A stretch of 13,125 nt of DNA from Pseudomonadota bacterium (lineage in GTDB: Bacteria; Pseudomonadota; Gammaproteobacteria; Xanthomonadales; Xanthomonadaceae). The translations under genes were made by a program, and so were the position numbers. Below the pieces are notes generated by a model that worked only from the letters and a program-made list of their open reading frames with translations, had not been told where the DNA came from and searched no databases. The DNA lies in NCBI GenBank assembly GCA_023388955.1, contig JAEWFH010000004.1:1-13125 (forward strand), read 5' to 3'. Positions 6,405-12,265 of the stretch are shown one piece after another; the stretch's first letter is position 1, and the number at the start of each line of letters is the position of its first letter.

Positions 6405-6433
6405 GGTGACACGCAGGTGACACATTGGTGACG
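6405..6433 (-). promoter_or_regulatory. Triple 11-bp Pho-box-like direct repeat
   Basis: GGTGACA (6405-6411), GGTGACA (6416-6422) and GGTGACG (6427-6433) are spaced exactly 11 bases. On the minus strand they read CGTCACC, TGTCACC, TGTCACC, facing pstS. The heptamer and 11-base period match the PhoB-binding Pho box (CTGTCAT-N4-CTGTCAC type), and three in a row suggest two overlapping dimer sites. The array starts ten bases after the porin stop codon. No clear -10 is seen at the usual distance. Confidence 0.72.
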
Positions 6434-6442
6434 CCGGCGGGG

Positions 6443-7570
6443 TTACCAGTGCATCTGGCCGCGGAAGCCGATGATCGAGGGGTCGTCGGGGATGCCGGCG
6501 CGCTCGCTGTCGATGCTCGACCAGTTCAGGGCGAGCTTGAAGTTGTCGCGGTAGTACCAGTTCACGCCGACGGTGAAGGCATCCATCCGGCCACCTTCGA
6601 CCCCGGCGTCGTCGAAGTCCAGGGTGTCGGCGCGGGCCGCCAGCTGCCACATGCCGCGCGGGCCGGCGGGCGAGGCGGTGCGGGGCACCCCACCGCGGTA
6701 CGACCAGCCTTCGCCGGTCAGGTTGTAGACCGCGCTCAGGTAGCCGCCGCTGGCGGTGAAGTCGGAGCCGGCGATGCGGTCGACCTCCCCCTGCAGGTAC
6801 TCGGCCTGCAGCTTCAGCGGACCGGCCATCCACAGGCCTTCCACGCCGGTGGTCGCCAGGCGGTCGGCGTCGGTGAAGGTGCCGGTGTCGACCAGCCGGT
6901 CGCCGGCCATGTCGGCCTGCGGACGCACGCGCAGGCGCAGGGTGTCGGCGTCGGTGTCGTGGTTGACGTGCGCCAGGCCCAGGTGGAGGGTGCGGCCGCC
7001 GTCGTTGATCGGCGCCCAGGTGGCGCGGATCCCGTGGCCCGCGCCATGCGCACCGCCGCTGGTCAGGTTGCGGCCAAAGGTGCTGGCGGTGATGCTCCAG
7101 CCGTCGCCGGCGTAGCCGTAGCTGGCACCCAGCCGGCGGCTGGTGGCGAAGGCGTTGGTGGCCGCGGCCTTGGAGATGAAGTCGTTGTTCTTGGTGGACG
7201 ACAGCTCCTCCAGCCCGATCGGCTGCTTGAACTGGCCGACGCGTACGGCATGGCCGCCGCCCAGGTCGAAGCCGGCGTTGACGTCGAGCCAGTTCTCGCT
7301 CTTGGCGTCGTGGCCGACCACCCAGTCCAGCCCGCGGGGGCCGTCGCCCTTGAGCACCAGCTCGGCGCGGCGCAGGCCGTGGTCGCTGTCGTCGCCATCG
7401 CCCGGATCGCCATCCAGCGGCGCGCGGTCGGTGTCGTACCAGTAGTGGTCGGACTGCAGCAGTCCTTCGAAGCTGACGGTGGAGCCGGCGAACTCGCCGA
7501 CCTCGAAGCCGGCGTGGGCAGGCACGGAGCCCAGCAGCAGGGCGGCAGCAAGGGCGAGGGAGGTCTTCAT
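6443..7570 (-). CDS. OprP/OprO-type phosphate-selective porin
   Basis: This is an outer-membrane beta-barrel of the Porin_O_P family (OprP/OprO of Pseudomonas), which forms trimeric anion channels for phosphate or polyphosphate. The signal peptide MKTSLALAAALLLGSVPAHA is followed by the mature start GFEVGE. Family marks include the alternating amphipathic strands, VVGHDAKSENWLDVNAGFDL, and VRVGQFKQPIGLEELSS followed by TKNNDFISKA. The carboxy end GFRGQMHW closes with an aromatic residue as outer-membrane barrels do. The mature part is about 355 residues. I chose the ATG at 7570 because MK begins a normal signal peptide; an in-frame ATG at 7579 would add only MAV. Neither has a Shine-Dalgarno. 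Placement directly ahead of pstS, with Pho-type repeats around it, supports a phosphate role. OprP and OprO cannot be told apart here. Confidence 0.9.
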   Translation of the reverse strand: MKTSLALAAALLLGSVPAHAGFEVGEFAGSTVSFEGLLQSDHYWYDTDRAPLDGDPGDGDDSDHGLRRAELVLKGDGPRGLDWVVGHDAKSENWLDVNAGFDLGGGHAVRVGQFKQPIGLEELSSTKNNDFISKAAATNAFATSRRLGASYGYAGDGWSITASTFGRNLTSGGAHGAGHGIRATWAPINDGGRTLHLGLAHVNHDTDADTLRLRVRPQADMAGDRLVDTGTFTDADRLATTGVEGLWMAGPLKLQAEYLQGEVDRIAGSDFTASGGYLSAVYNLTGEGWSYRGGVPRTASPAGPRGMWQLAARADTLDFDDAGVEGGRMDAFTVGVNWYYRDNFKLALNWSSIDSERAGIPDDPSIIGFRGQMHW

Positions 7571-7616
7571 GACGGCCATGTGTCAGCGGTTTGAAAGTTG
7601 CGTGCACGGTATGGCG

Positions 7617-7637
7617 GTCATGTTTCAGGAACATGAC
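7617..7637. promoter_or_regulatory. Inverted repeat upstream of the porin gene
   Basis: GTCATGTT (7617-7624) and AACATGAC (7630-7637) are perfectly complementary around five bases. The motif lies 38-47 bases ahead of the porin start, depending on the ATG used. It could be an operator. It overlaps the Pho-box-like pair at 7621-7638, and the two readings may be alternatives. Confidence 0.4.
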
Positions 7638-7638
7638 A
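7621..7638 (-). promoter_or_regulatory. Candidate Pho box upstream of the porin gene
   Basis: On the minus strand TGTCATG (7638-7632) is followed 11 bases on by TGAAACA (7627-7621). The first heptamer fits the Pho box well and the second only partly. A further degenerate series at 11-base spacing, CGTAACA, CGAAACA, GGTCATC, covers 7679-7651 and overlaps the gspM stop. PhoB control of this porin is expected from the family but is not proven by these imperfect sites. Confidence 0.4.
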
Positions 7639-7674
7639 TTGCGTACGCATGATGACCCCTGTGTTTCGGATCTG

Positions 7675-8181
7675 TTACGGAATGCCGGCCGCCTGTTCCG
7701 GCAAGGGTGCTCCGTCGAAGGCGAACTCTGCGTGCAGGCGCCCGTCGCGCTCGCCCACGTCCAGGGCCACCGGGGCGATGCCCTGGCGGGCGAGAGCGTC
7801 CAGCCAGGCCAGCAACGCGGGGGCGTCGACCGCGTCGATGCCCACGGTGAGCAGGCCTTCGTGCCGTTGCTGGCGCGACAAGGCGACGCCGGCGGCAGTC
7901 GCGGTCCGTGGCAGCAGTTCCTCCAGCGGCACCGCCGCCGGCGGATCGGGCAGCGCGGACTGGAACGCCGCCAGCCCGTCGCGGGCGGCGCGGACTTCGG
8001 CCAGCGTCGCCGTGGCCGCCAGCCGGTCCGCCGCCGCGTCCTGCTGCCAGCGCGCGAGCGGGCGCAGCACCGCGAACCAGACCAGGAACGCCACGATCGC
8101 CAGCACCATCACCGTCAGCATCCACCGCTCGCGCGGCGCGCGCGTGCGCCACCATTCCATCAGCGTGCCGGGTGGCTTCAT
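7675..8181 (-). CDS. gspM: Type II secretion system protein GspM
   Basis: GspM is a bitopic inner-membrane protein that pairs with GspL in the assembly platform of the type II secretion system. The protein has 168 residues. A short cytoplasmic stretch is followed by one transmembrane helix at 21-39 (MLTVMVLAIVAFLVWFAVL). The periplasmic part has a heptad-like segment (45-75) and a ferredoxin-like C-terminal domain (about 88-160). The start overlaps the gspL stop (ATGA), and TGGAG upstream is a fair Shine-Dalgarno. It is the last gene of the visible gsp run. No gspN or gspD follows; 95-104 bases later comes the porin gene. Identification rests on topology and position as much as on sequence, since GspM diverges fast. 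Confidence 0.88.
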   Translation of the reverse strand: MKPPGTLMEWWRTRAPRERWMLTVMVLAIVAFLVWFAVLRPLARWQQDAAADRLAATATLAEVRAARDGLAAFQSALPDPPAAVPLEELLPRTATAAGVALSRQQRHEGLLTVGIDAVDAPALLAWLDALARQGIAPVALDVGERDGRLHAEFAFDGAPLPEQAAGIP

Positions 8182-9338
8182 TGCATTGGCTCCAGTGAGA
8201 TCCGCAGGTGGTCGCCGCCGTCGACGGACCGGCTTTCCTCAACCAGGCCGAAGCCGTGCGCGGCCAGTCGGGTGCGCAGGGCGTCGACGTCGTCCGCCGC
8301 GCCATGGGCGACCGTCGCCTGCAGGCGCCCGTCGCGCCAGGACAGCGCGTCGAGGGAGGTGCCGGGCACGGCCTGTACCGAGGCCATCAGGCCGCCCGTC
8401 GCGGCGCTGAAGTCGAGGACGTTGCGGCTGGCGGCGACCCGGCCGCGCAGCGCGGTGAGTGCGTCCGGGCCGGTGGCGGCCCCGGGCACGGCCTCGCGGG
8501 CTTCCCGCATGGCCTGGTCCAGCAGGCGCCCGGCCTGCCATTGGTCGATGCCGGCGCGGATGCCGGGGGCGAGCAGGAGCATGGCCAGCACGGCCGTCGC
8601 GAGCACCGCGCTGCGGCGCCAGGCCGCGGCGCCGCGGGGCGCGTGGCTGGCGGGCGCGAAAGGCCCCTGCAGCAGGTCGAGCGGCGGGGCCAGCGCCCCG
8701 GCGGCGAGCAGTTCCGCGTCGAGCGGGACCGGATCCATCGGGCGCCCGGCCAGGATGGTGCGGGCCAGGTCTTCCTCGGCGGTGAAGGCGAGGCCGGCGC
8801 CACGGCACAGCCAGTCTTGCCGATGCCTGGCGATCAGGACCGGTGCGCCGTCCTCGTCCTCGAGCCCGCCCCCGGCGGTGCCGGGCACGTCGCCCGGCGG
8901 CGGGAGCAGCAGCGCCGCCGGTACCATGTGCTCCGGCTCCAGGCCCAGCGCGCGCACGCGCTCCAGGCAGCGCTGCACGTCGGCGACCGCGGCGACCGCG
9001 GCCCACCAGGCGTCGCCGTCCGCGGCCACTGCCACGTGCACGTCGTCGTTGCCGGCAAGGCCCGCCGCGAGCGTCGCCCGCGCCGCCGCGGTCGCCTGTG
9101 CCAGCGAATGCGCCCGCACCTGCACCCGATGTACCGCGCAACCGGCCCCCGCCACGCCTGCCACCACCCGCAGGGCGGGACCACCCGGCCCCGGCGATCC
9201 CGTCCCCCGATCGACGCATCGTCCCGTCGGGTCCAGTCGCCACCAGTCGACCGCGGCCCCCGGATCCTCCGGCAACAGCAGCAGCAAGGTGTCACGCGGC
9301 GCCGCGGCGGGCGCCCTTTTCATAACGTTCGGCTTCAT
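8178..9338 (-). CDS. gspL: Type II secretion system protein GspL
   Basis: GspL links the cytoplasmic ATPase GspE to the inner-membrane platform and binds GspM. The protein has 386 residues. The cytoplasmic actin-like domain spans about 14-225 and ends in PPLDLLQGPFAP (218-229), the NLLQG-type motif that precedes the membrane in GspL proteins. One transmembrane helix follows (about 243-260), then a periplasmic ferredoxin-like domain of about 120 residues. The start is the ATG at 9338, overlapping the gspK stop (ATGA), with GGAAG four bases upstream. Met6 (9323) is an alternative. The open frame extends upstream to 9959, but that part is gspK in another frame. The cytoplasmic domain is unusually Ala/Gly-rich. 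Confidence 0.92.
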   Translation of the reverse strand: MKPNVMKRAPAAAPRDTLLLLLPEDPGAAVDWWRLDPTGRCVDRGTGSPGPGGPALRVVAGVAGAGCAVHRVQVRAHSLAQATAAARATLAAGLAGNDDVHVAVAADGDAWWAAVAAVADVQRCLERVRALGLEPEHMVPAALLLPPPGDVPGTAGGGLEDEDGAPVLIARHRQDWLCRGAGLAFTAEEDLARTILAGRPMDPVPLDAELLAAGALAPPLDLLQGPFAPASHAPRGAAAWRRSAVLATAVLAMLLLAPGIRAGIDQWQAGRLLDQAMREAREAVPGAATGPDALTALRGRVAASRNVLDFSAATGGLMASVQAVPGTSLDALSWRDGRLQATVAHGAADDVDALRTRLAAHGFGLVEESRSVDGGDHLRISLEPMQ

Positions 9339-10351
9339 TCTTCCGGTGTCCAGCGTCGTGCCAGCAGCGCGATCGCGCCGCCGGTGTCTTCCAGCAGGGA
9401 GCCCATGACCACTTGCACGCCGTCGTGCTCGACCTCCACCTGCAGGCCGTACCAGCGCGGCCGCGCCACCACGTGCCCAGCGAGCATGTCGCCGCGCCCG
9501 GGTGCGGCCAGCAGCGGATGGGCGAGGAACGCCGCGCTGTCGCCCCAGCCGCCCGGCGGGCGGGCGCGGAGCAGGCTGCGGGCGGCTTCCAGCGGCAGTG
9601 CGCCGGCGGTCAGCGCGACCAGCAACGGCGCATCCTCGTCGGCCATGGTGTCGGGATTGAACACGCTCGGCGTGTTGGTGGGGACGGCACACACATGCGG
9701 GCGCAGTCGCGCGTACGCGGCGCCGAAGCCATCGATGGCGCGCAGTTCCGACGGCTCGGCAAGCAGATCGCCCGCGGTCCGGTAGGCGGGGTCGCGCAAG
9801 GTGTAGGCGATGTCCTCGGCCCCGCTGGGCGAGGCCGCCGGGTCGCTGTCGATCCAGTCCACCAGTGCATCGGCCAGCGCCTGTGACTGCCCCACGCCCA
9901 GGCCCAGCGCCTGCAGCAGGTGGTCGAACTGTTCCGCGCCGGCCTCGCGGCGCTGCCACTGACCAGGGGCGCCCTCGACCACGCTGTTGAGGTTGAAGCA
10001 GTTGCCGGCGTCACGCAGCCGCGCACGGACCATGCCCTGGTCGGTGGGGAAGTGCAGCGGCTGGCCGAGCCAGCGCGACACGGCGCCCGGGTCGGTGCTG
10101 GCCAGGGCTACCAGCTGCTGGCGGGCCAGCTGCTCGGCACCCAGGGCGTGCCAGCGGGCCTGTTCGATCGCGCGGGTGTTGACGCCGCGGCGTAGGCCGA
10201 AGCGGATGTCGTCGAGGACGACCACCAGCAGGGCGCTCATTACCGCGGCCAGGAGGAGGACGGTGAGCAGGGCGATGCCGCGTTGGGGGCGGCGGGGAAG
10301 GTTCGGCGCAATACACCGCCGTGGGCGGTTATTGCGCCCTACAGGAGTCAT
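9335..10351 (-). CDS. gspK: Type II secretion minor pseudopilin GspK
   Basis: GspK caps the pseudopilus tip together with GspI and GspJ. It has 338 residues. The prepilin peptidase site is RPQRG|IALLTVLLL (cut after G25). The residue at +5 is Thr instead of Glu, as usual for GspK. The large tip domain includes CFNLNSVV (118-125), DALVDWIDSDPAASPSGAEDIAY (161-183) and the SELRAIDGFG segment, all typical of GspK. The leader is long at 25 residues and very basic. Codons 4-15 are copy 3 of the GTAG palindrome. No alternative ATG, GTG or TTG lies between Met1 and the cleavage site, so the repeat must be translated if the gene works. The ATG overlaps the gspJ stop (ATGA), with GGTGA upstream as a possible Shine-Dalgarno. 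Confidence 0.93.
   Translation of the reverse strand: MTPVGRNNRPRRCIAPNLPRRPQRGIALLTVLLLAAVMSALLVVVLDDIRFGLRRGVNTRAIEQARWHALGAEQLARQQLVALASTDPGAVSRWLGQPLHFPTDQGMVRARLRDAGNCFNLNSVVEGAPGQWQRREAGAEQFDHLLQALGLGVGQSQALADALVDWIDSDPAASPSGAEDIAYTLRDPAYRTAGDLLAEPSELRAIDGFGAAYARLRPHVCAVPTNTPSVFNPDTMADEDAPLLVALTAGALPLEAARSLLRARPPGGWGDSAAFLAHPLLAAPGRGDMLAGHVVARPRWYGLQVEVEHDGVQVVMGSLLEDTGGAIALLARRWTPEE
10305..10342 (-). repeat. GTAG-headed palindromic repeat (REP-like), copy 3, inside the gspK leader codons
   Basis: On the minus strand GTAG (10342-10339) begins five bases after the gspJ stop. GGCGCAATA (10305-10313) pairs with TATTGCGCC (10330-10338). ACCGCC (10315-10320) pairs with GGCGGT (10324-10329). 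The loop is three bases with one bulged base (10314), the same layout as copies 1 and 2. The hairpin lies 6 bases inside gspK and encodes residues 4-15, within the part removed by the prepilin peptidase. Confidence 0.87.
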
Positions 10352-10980
10352 GTCGGATCACCGGGGAGGAGGAAGAGCTGCTCGAGCTGGCCGAGGTCGT
10401 GCAGCTCCACGGTGAGGCGGAGGGCGGTGGGCAGGGCGGTGGCGCCGCCGGGCCAGCCGTGGTCCCAGGCGCCGTGGTGGTGGTAGCCGACCGAGGCGTC
10501 GACGATGCCGTCCAGCAGCACCCTGGCCTCGCCGGCGGTGGCGCCGTCCAGCATCGGCCGGGTGGCGCGTTCCAGGCGCCCGTCCACCAGGCGGTACTCC
10601 ACGTATTGCAGCGAGGCGCGCGGGGCGCCATCGGGGTTTTCCCAGCCACGGCGCACGAAGGCGAGCAGGGGGCCGGGGCCGGTGCCACTGGCGCCGCTGC
10701 GATGGGTGGCGCCGATGAACGCATCCGCCGACTGGCTGCCGTCCGGCCCGCGCACCCGGCGCGCGGCTGCCTGTCCCAGGTCGGCCTGGAGCACCGCCCG
10801 CGCGCGCTGCAACTGCGCGAGCCGCTCGGAATGGGTAGCGACGGTGCCGCGGTTGTCGGCGGCCCAGGCCAGGACGGCGGTCGCGGCCAGGCCCAGCAGC
10901 GCGAACACGACCAGCGCGACCAGCATCTCCACCAGGGTGAAGCCCGCCGTCCCGCGTGCGTGCCGCCGCGAGCGCGTCAT
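10348..10980 (-). CDS. gspJ: Type II secretion minor pseudopilin GspJ
   Basis: GspJ is a minor pseudopilin that forms the tip complex with GspI and GspK. It has 210 residues. A 13-residue leader ends in the prepilin peptidase site GTAG|FTLVEMLVALVVFALLG, with Glu at +5 and a hydrophobic helix to about residue 37. The periplasmic domain includes RARAVLQADLGQAAARRVR and LQYVEYRLVDGRLERATRP, a pattern common in GspJ. The start is the ATG at 10980, which overlaps the gspI stop (ATGA). The frame is open further upstream to 11673 only as a shadow of gspI and gspH. No strong Shine-Dalgarno is seen, so coupled translation from gspI is likely. Confidence 0.93.
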   Translation of the reverse strand: MTRSRRHARGTAGFTLVEMLVALVVFALLGLAATAVLAWAADNRGTVATHSERLAQLQRARAVLQADLGQAAARRVRGPDGSQSADAFIGATHRSGASGTGPGPLLAFVRRGWENPDGAPRASLQYVEYRLVDGRLERATRPMLDGATAGEARVLLDGIVDASVGYHHHGAWDHGWPGGATALPTALRLTVELHDLGQLEQLFLLPGDPT

Positions 10981-11339
10981 CGCGGGACCGCCCGCAGCAG
11001 TTCGGTGCTGGCCAGCACCTGGGGCCTGTCGCCGGCGCGCACGTCGATCACCACCCGCGCCAGGCCGTCGCCCGGTGCCGGCTCGACCCGGCGCTGCCAG
11101 CGCCAGTCGCGCCCGCCCAGCCGGGTGCTGCCATCGTCTGCGGCCAGCGCCGGTCCCGCGAGCAGCGCCGCCTCGACCGCCTGGTTGCCGGCGACCACGT
11201 CGGCGAGCCACTGCTCCTGCAGAACGACCAGGGTGCGGGTGTTCTCCCCGGCCAACTGCAGCAGGGCAAGCACCAGCAGGCCGAACACCGCCAGTGCCAC
11301 CAGCAGCTCCAGCAGCGAGAAGCCGGCGCTGCGGGTCAT
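10977..11339 (-). CDS. gspI: Type II secretion minor pseudopilin GspI
   Basis: GspI is a minor pseudopilin thought to start pseudopilus assembly in the inner membrane. It has 120 residues, normal for GspI. A very short leader is cut at MTRSAG|FSLLELLVALAVFGLL, with Glu at +5. The GspI-typical ALLQLAGENTRTL segment ends the helix, and a small beta domain follows (GGRDWRWQRRVEPAPGDGLA). The ATG at 11339 overlaps the gspH stop (ATGA), and GAGGT lies nine bases upstream. The open frame continuing to 12086 is a shadow of gspG and gspH. Confidence 0.93.
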   Translation of the reverse strand: MTRSAGFSLLELLVALAVFGLLVLALLQLAGENTRTLVVLQEQWLADVVAGNQAVEAALLAGPALAADDGSTRLGGRDWRWQRRVEPAPGDGLARVVIDVRAGDRPQVLASTELLRAVPR

Positions 11340-11794
11340 TCGACGTGGACCTCGCCGTCCGGGTCGACCTCCACCCGCACCCGGGCGCTTTCCCCGGCCA
11401 GTACCAGCGAACCGGCGCCGGCGGCGCCCCCCTGCAGATCGAACACGAAGGCGACCGGGTCGCGGCTGTGGTCCAGCACCGGGCGCACGCCGGACTCCCA
11501 GTGCACCAGCTTGAACGGGCCATCGACCAAGGCCTGCCACTGGCCCCAATCCTGGCGTTCGAAGCGATAGCCGTCGGCGTCCACCACCACCCGTACCGGG
11601 CGCATGCCGAGCATCGCCTCGTCGCGGGCGTGCGCCAGGTGGGCGGCAAAGCGCTCGGTGGCACGCCACGCACCGCCCCCGTCGGGGAGGGTCAGCGCGA
11701 TGGCGGCGGCGAACAGGGCGATGAGCAGGACGACGACCATGGTTTCGATCAGGGTGAAGCCGAGGGAACCGGCGCGGAGCCGGGGCCTGTTCAC
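11336..11794 (-). CDS. gspH: Type II secretion minor pseudopilin GspH
   Basis: GspH is a minor pseudopilin that joins the tip complex to the GspG shaft. It has 152 residues. The leader of 12 residues is cut at AGSLG|FTLIETMVVVLLIALF, with Glu at +5. The segment RFAAHLAHARDEAMLGMRPVR (48-68) is the usual GspH helix and turn, and YRFERQDWGQWQAL follows as expected. It starts with GTG, not ATG, at 11794; GTGA overlaps the gspG stop. It ends in an acidic beta hairpin (EVDPDGEVHVE). Confidence 0.92.
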   Translation of the reverse strand: MNRPRLRAGSLGFTLIETMVVVLLIALFAAAIALTLPDGGGAWRATERFAAHLAHARDEAMLGMRPVRVVVDADGYRFERQDWGQWQALVDGPFKLVHWESGVRPVLDHSRDPVAFVFDLQGGAAGAGSLVLAGESARVRVEVDPDGEVHVE

Positions 11795-12255
11795 TCCCAG
11801 TTGCCGATGTCCGCGGCGTCGCCTTCACCGCCCTCGGCACCGTCGGCGGCCAGGGAGAACACTTCGAACGGCAAGCCGTCGCGGCCCGGCCGGCGGTACT
11901 GGTAGGGGTTGCCCCACGGATCGTCGGGCAGGCGGCGGATGTAACCGCCGGTGCGGTAGCGCTCCGGCCGCGCCAGCCCCGCCGGTGCCTGGCGCAGCGC
12001 GGCCAGGCCCTGCTCGGTGGTGGGGTAGGTGAGGTTCTCGAGCCGGAAGGTCTCGACCGCCTGCTCCAGCACCGAGATGTCGGCACGCGCCTTCTCGGCC
12101 ATCGCGCGGTCCTGGCTGGGCATGACGTTGATCGCCACCACCGTGGCCAGCAGGCCGATGATGACGATGACCACCATCAGCTCGACCAGGGTGAAGCCGG
12201 CGGCGCGGCGGCGGGCGATGCGAGGGGCGGCGGGACGGGTGTGCAGGGCATGCAT
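11791..12255 (-). CDS. gspG: Type II secretion major pseudopilin GspG
   Basis: GspG is the main subunit of the pseudopilus that pushes folded proteins through the outer-membrane secretin. It has 154 residues from the ATG at 12255. The leader is cut at RRAAG|FTLVELMVVIVIIGLL (after G20), with Glu at +5. The helix continues with KARADISVLEQAVETFRLENLTYPTTEQGL. The calcium-binding C-terminus shows DDPWGNPYQY, then AADGAEGGEGDAADIGNW. That pattern is shared with XcpT/PulG. It differs from what I remember of the divergent XpsG of Xanthomonas, so an Xcs-like system is suggested. A TTG at 12273 is also in frame, but the ATG has AGGT about nine bases upstream and is ten bases after the gspF stop. Confidence 0.95.
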   Translation of the reverse strand: MHALHTRPAAPRIARRRAAGFTLVELMVVIVIIGLLATVVAINVMPSQDRAMAEKARADISVLEQAVETFRLENLTYPTTEQGLAALRQAPAGLARPERYRTGGYIRRLPDDPWGNPYQYRRPGRDGLPFEVFSLAADGAEGGEGDAADIGNWE

Positions 12256-12265
12256 GGCGGTGACC

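Noticed and set aside
6227..6412. Upstream extension of the pstS frame
   Set aside because: Its residues would bury the lipoprotein signal peptide 62 residues in, and the region contains a terminator.
7640..7649. Palindrome TGCGTACGCA as a regulator site
   Set aside because: Ten-base palindromes of this kind are expected by chance in GC-rich DNA, and there is no second copy in the window to support it.
7580..7674. A gspN gene after gspM
   Set aside because: Only 95 bases separate gspM from the porin, too short for gspN, and no fragment resembles it.
7591..9408. Long open frames on the plus strand opposite gspM and gspL (up to 605 codons)
   Set aside because: Composition is Ser/Arg/Ala/Pro-rich low complexity and the region is fully explained by gspM and gspL on the other strand.
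9339..9959. Upstream extension of the gspL frame
   Set aside because: It lies wholly inside gspK in another frame, and the ATGA junction with GGAAG marks the real gspL start.
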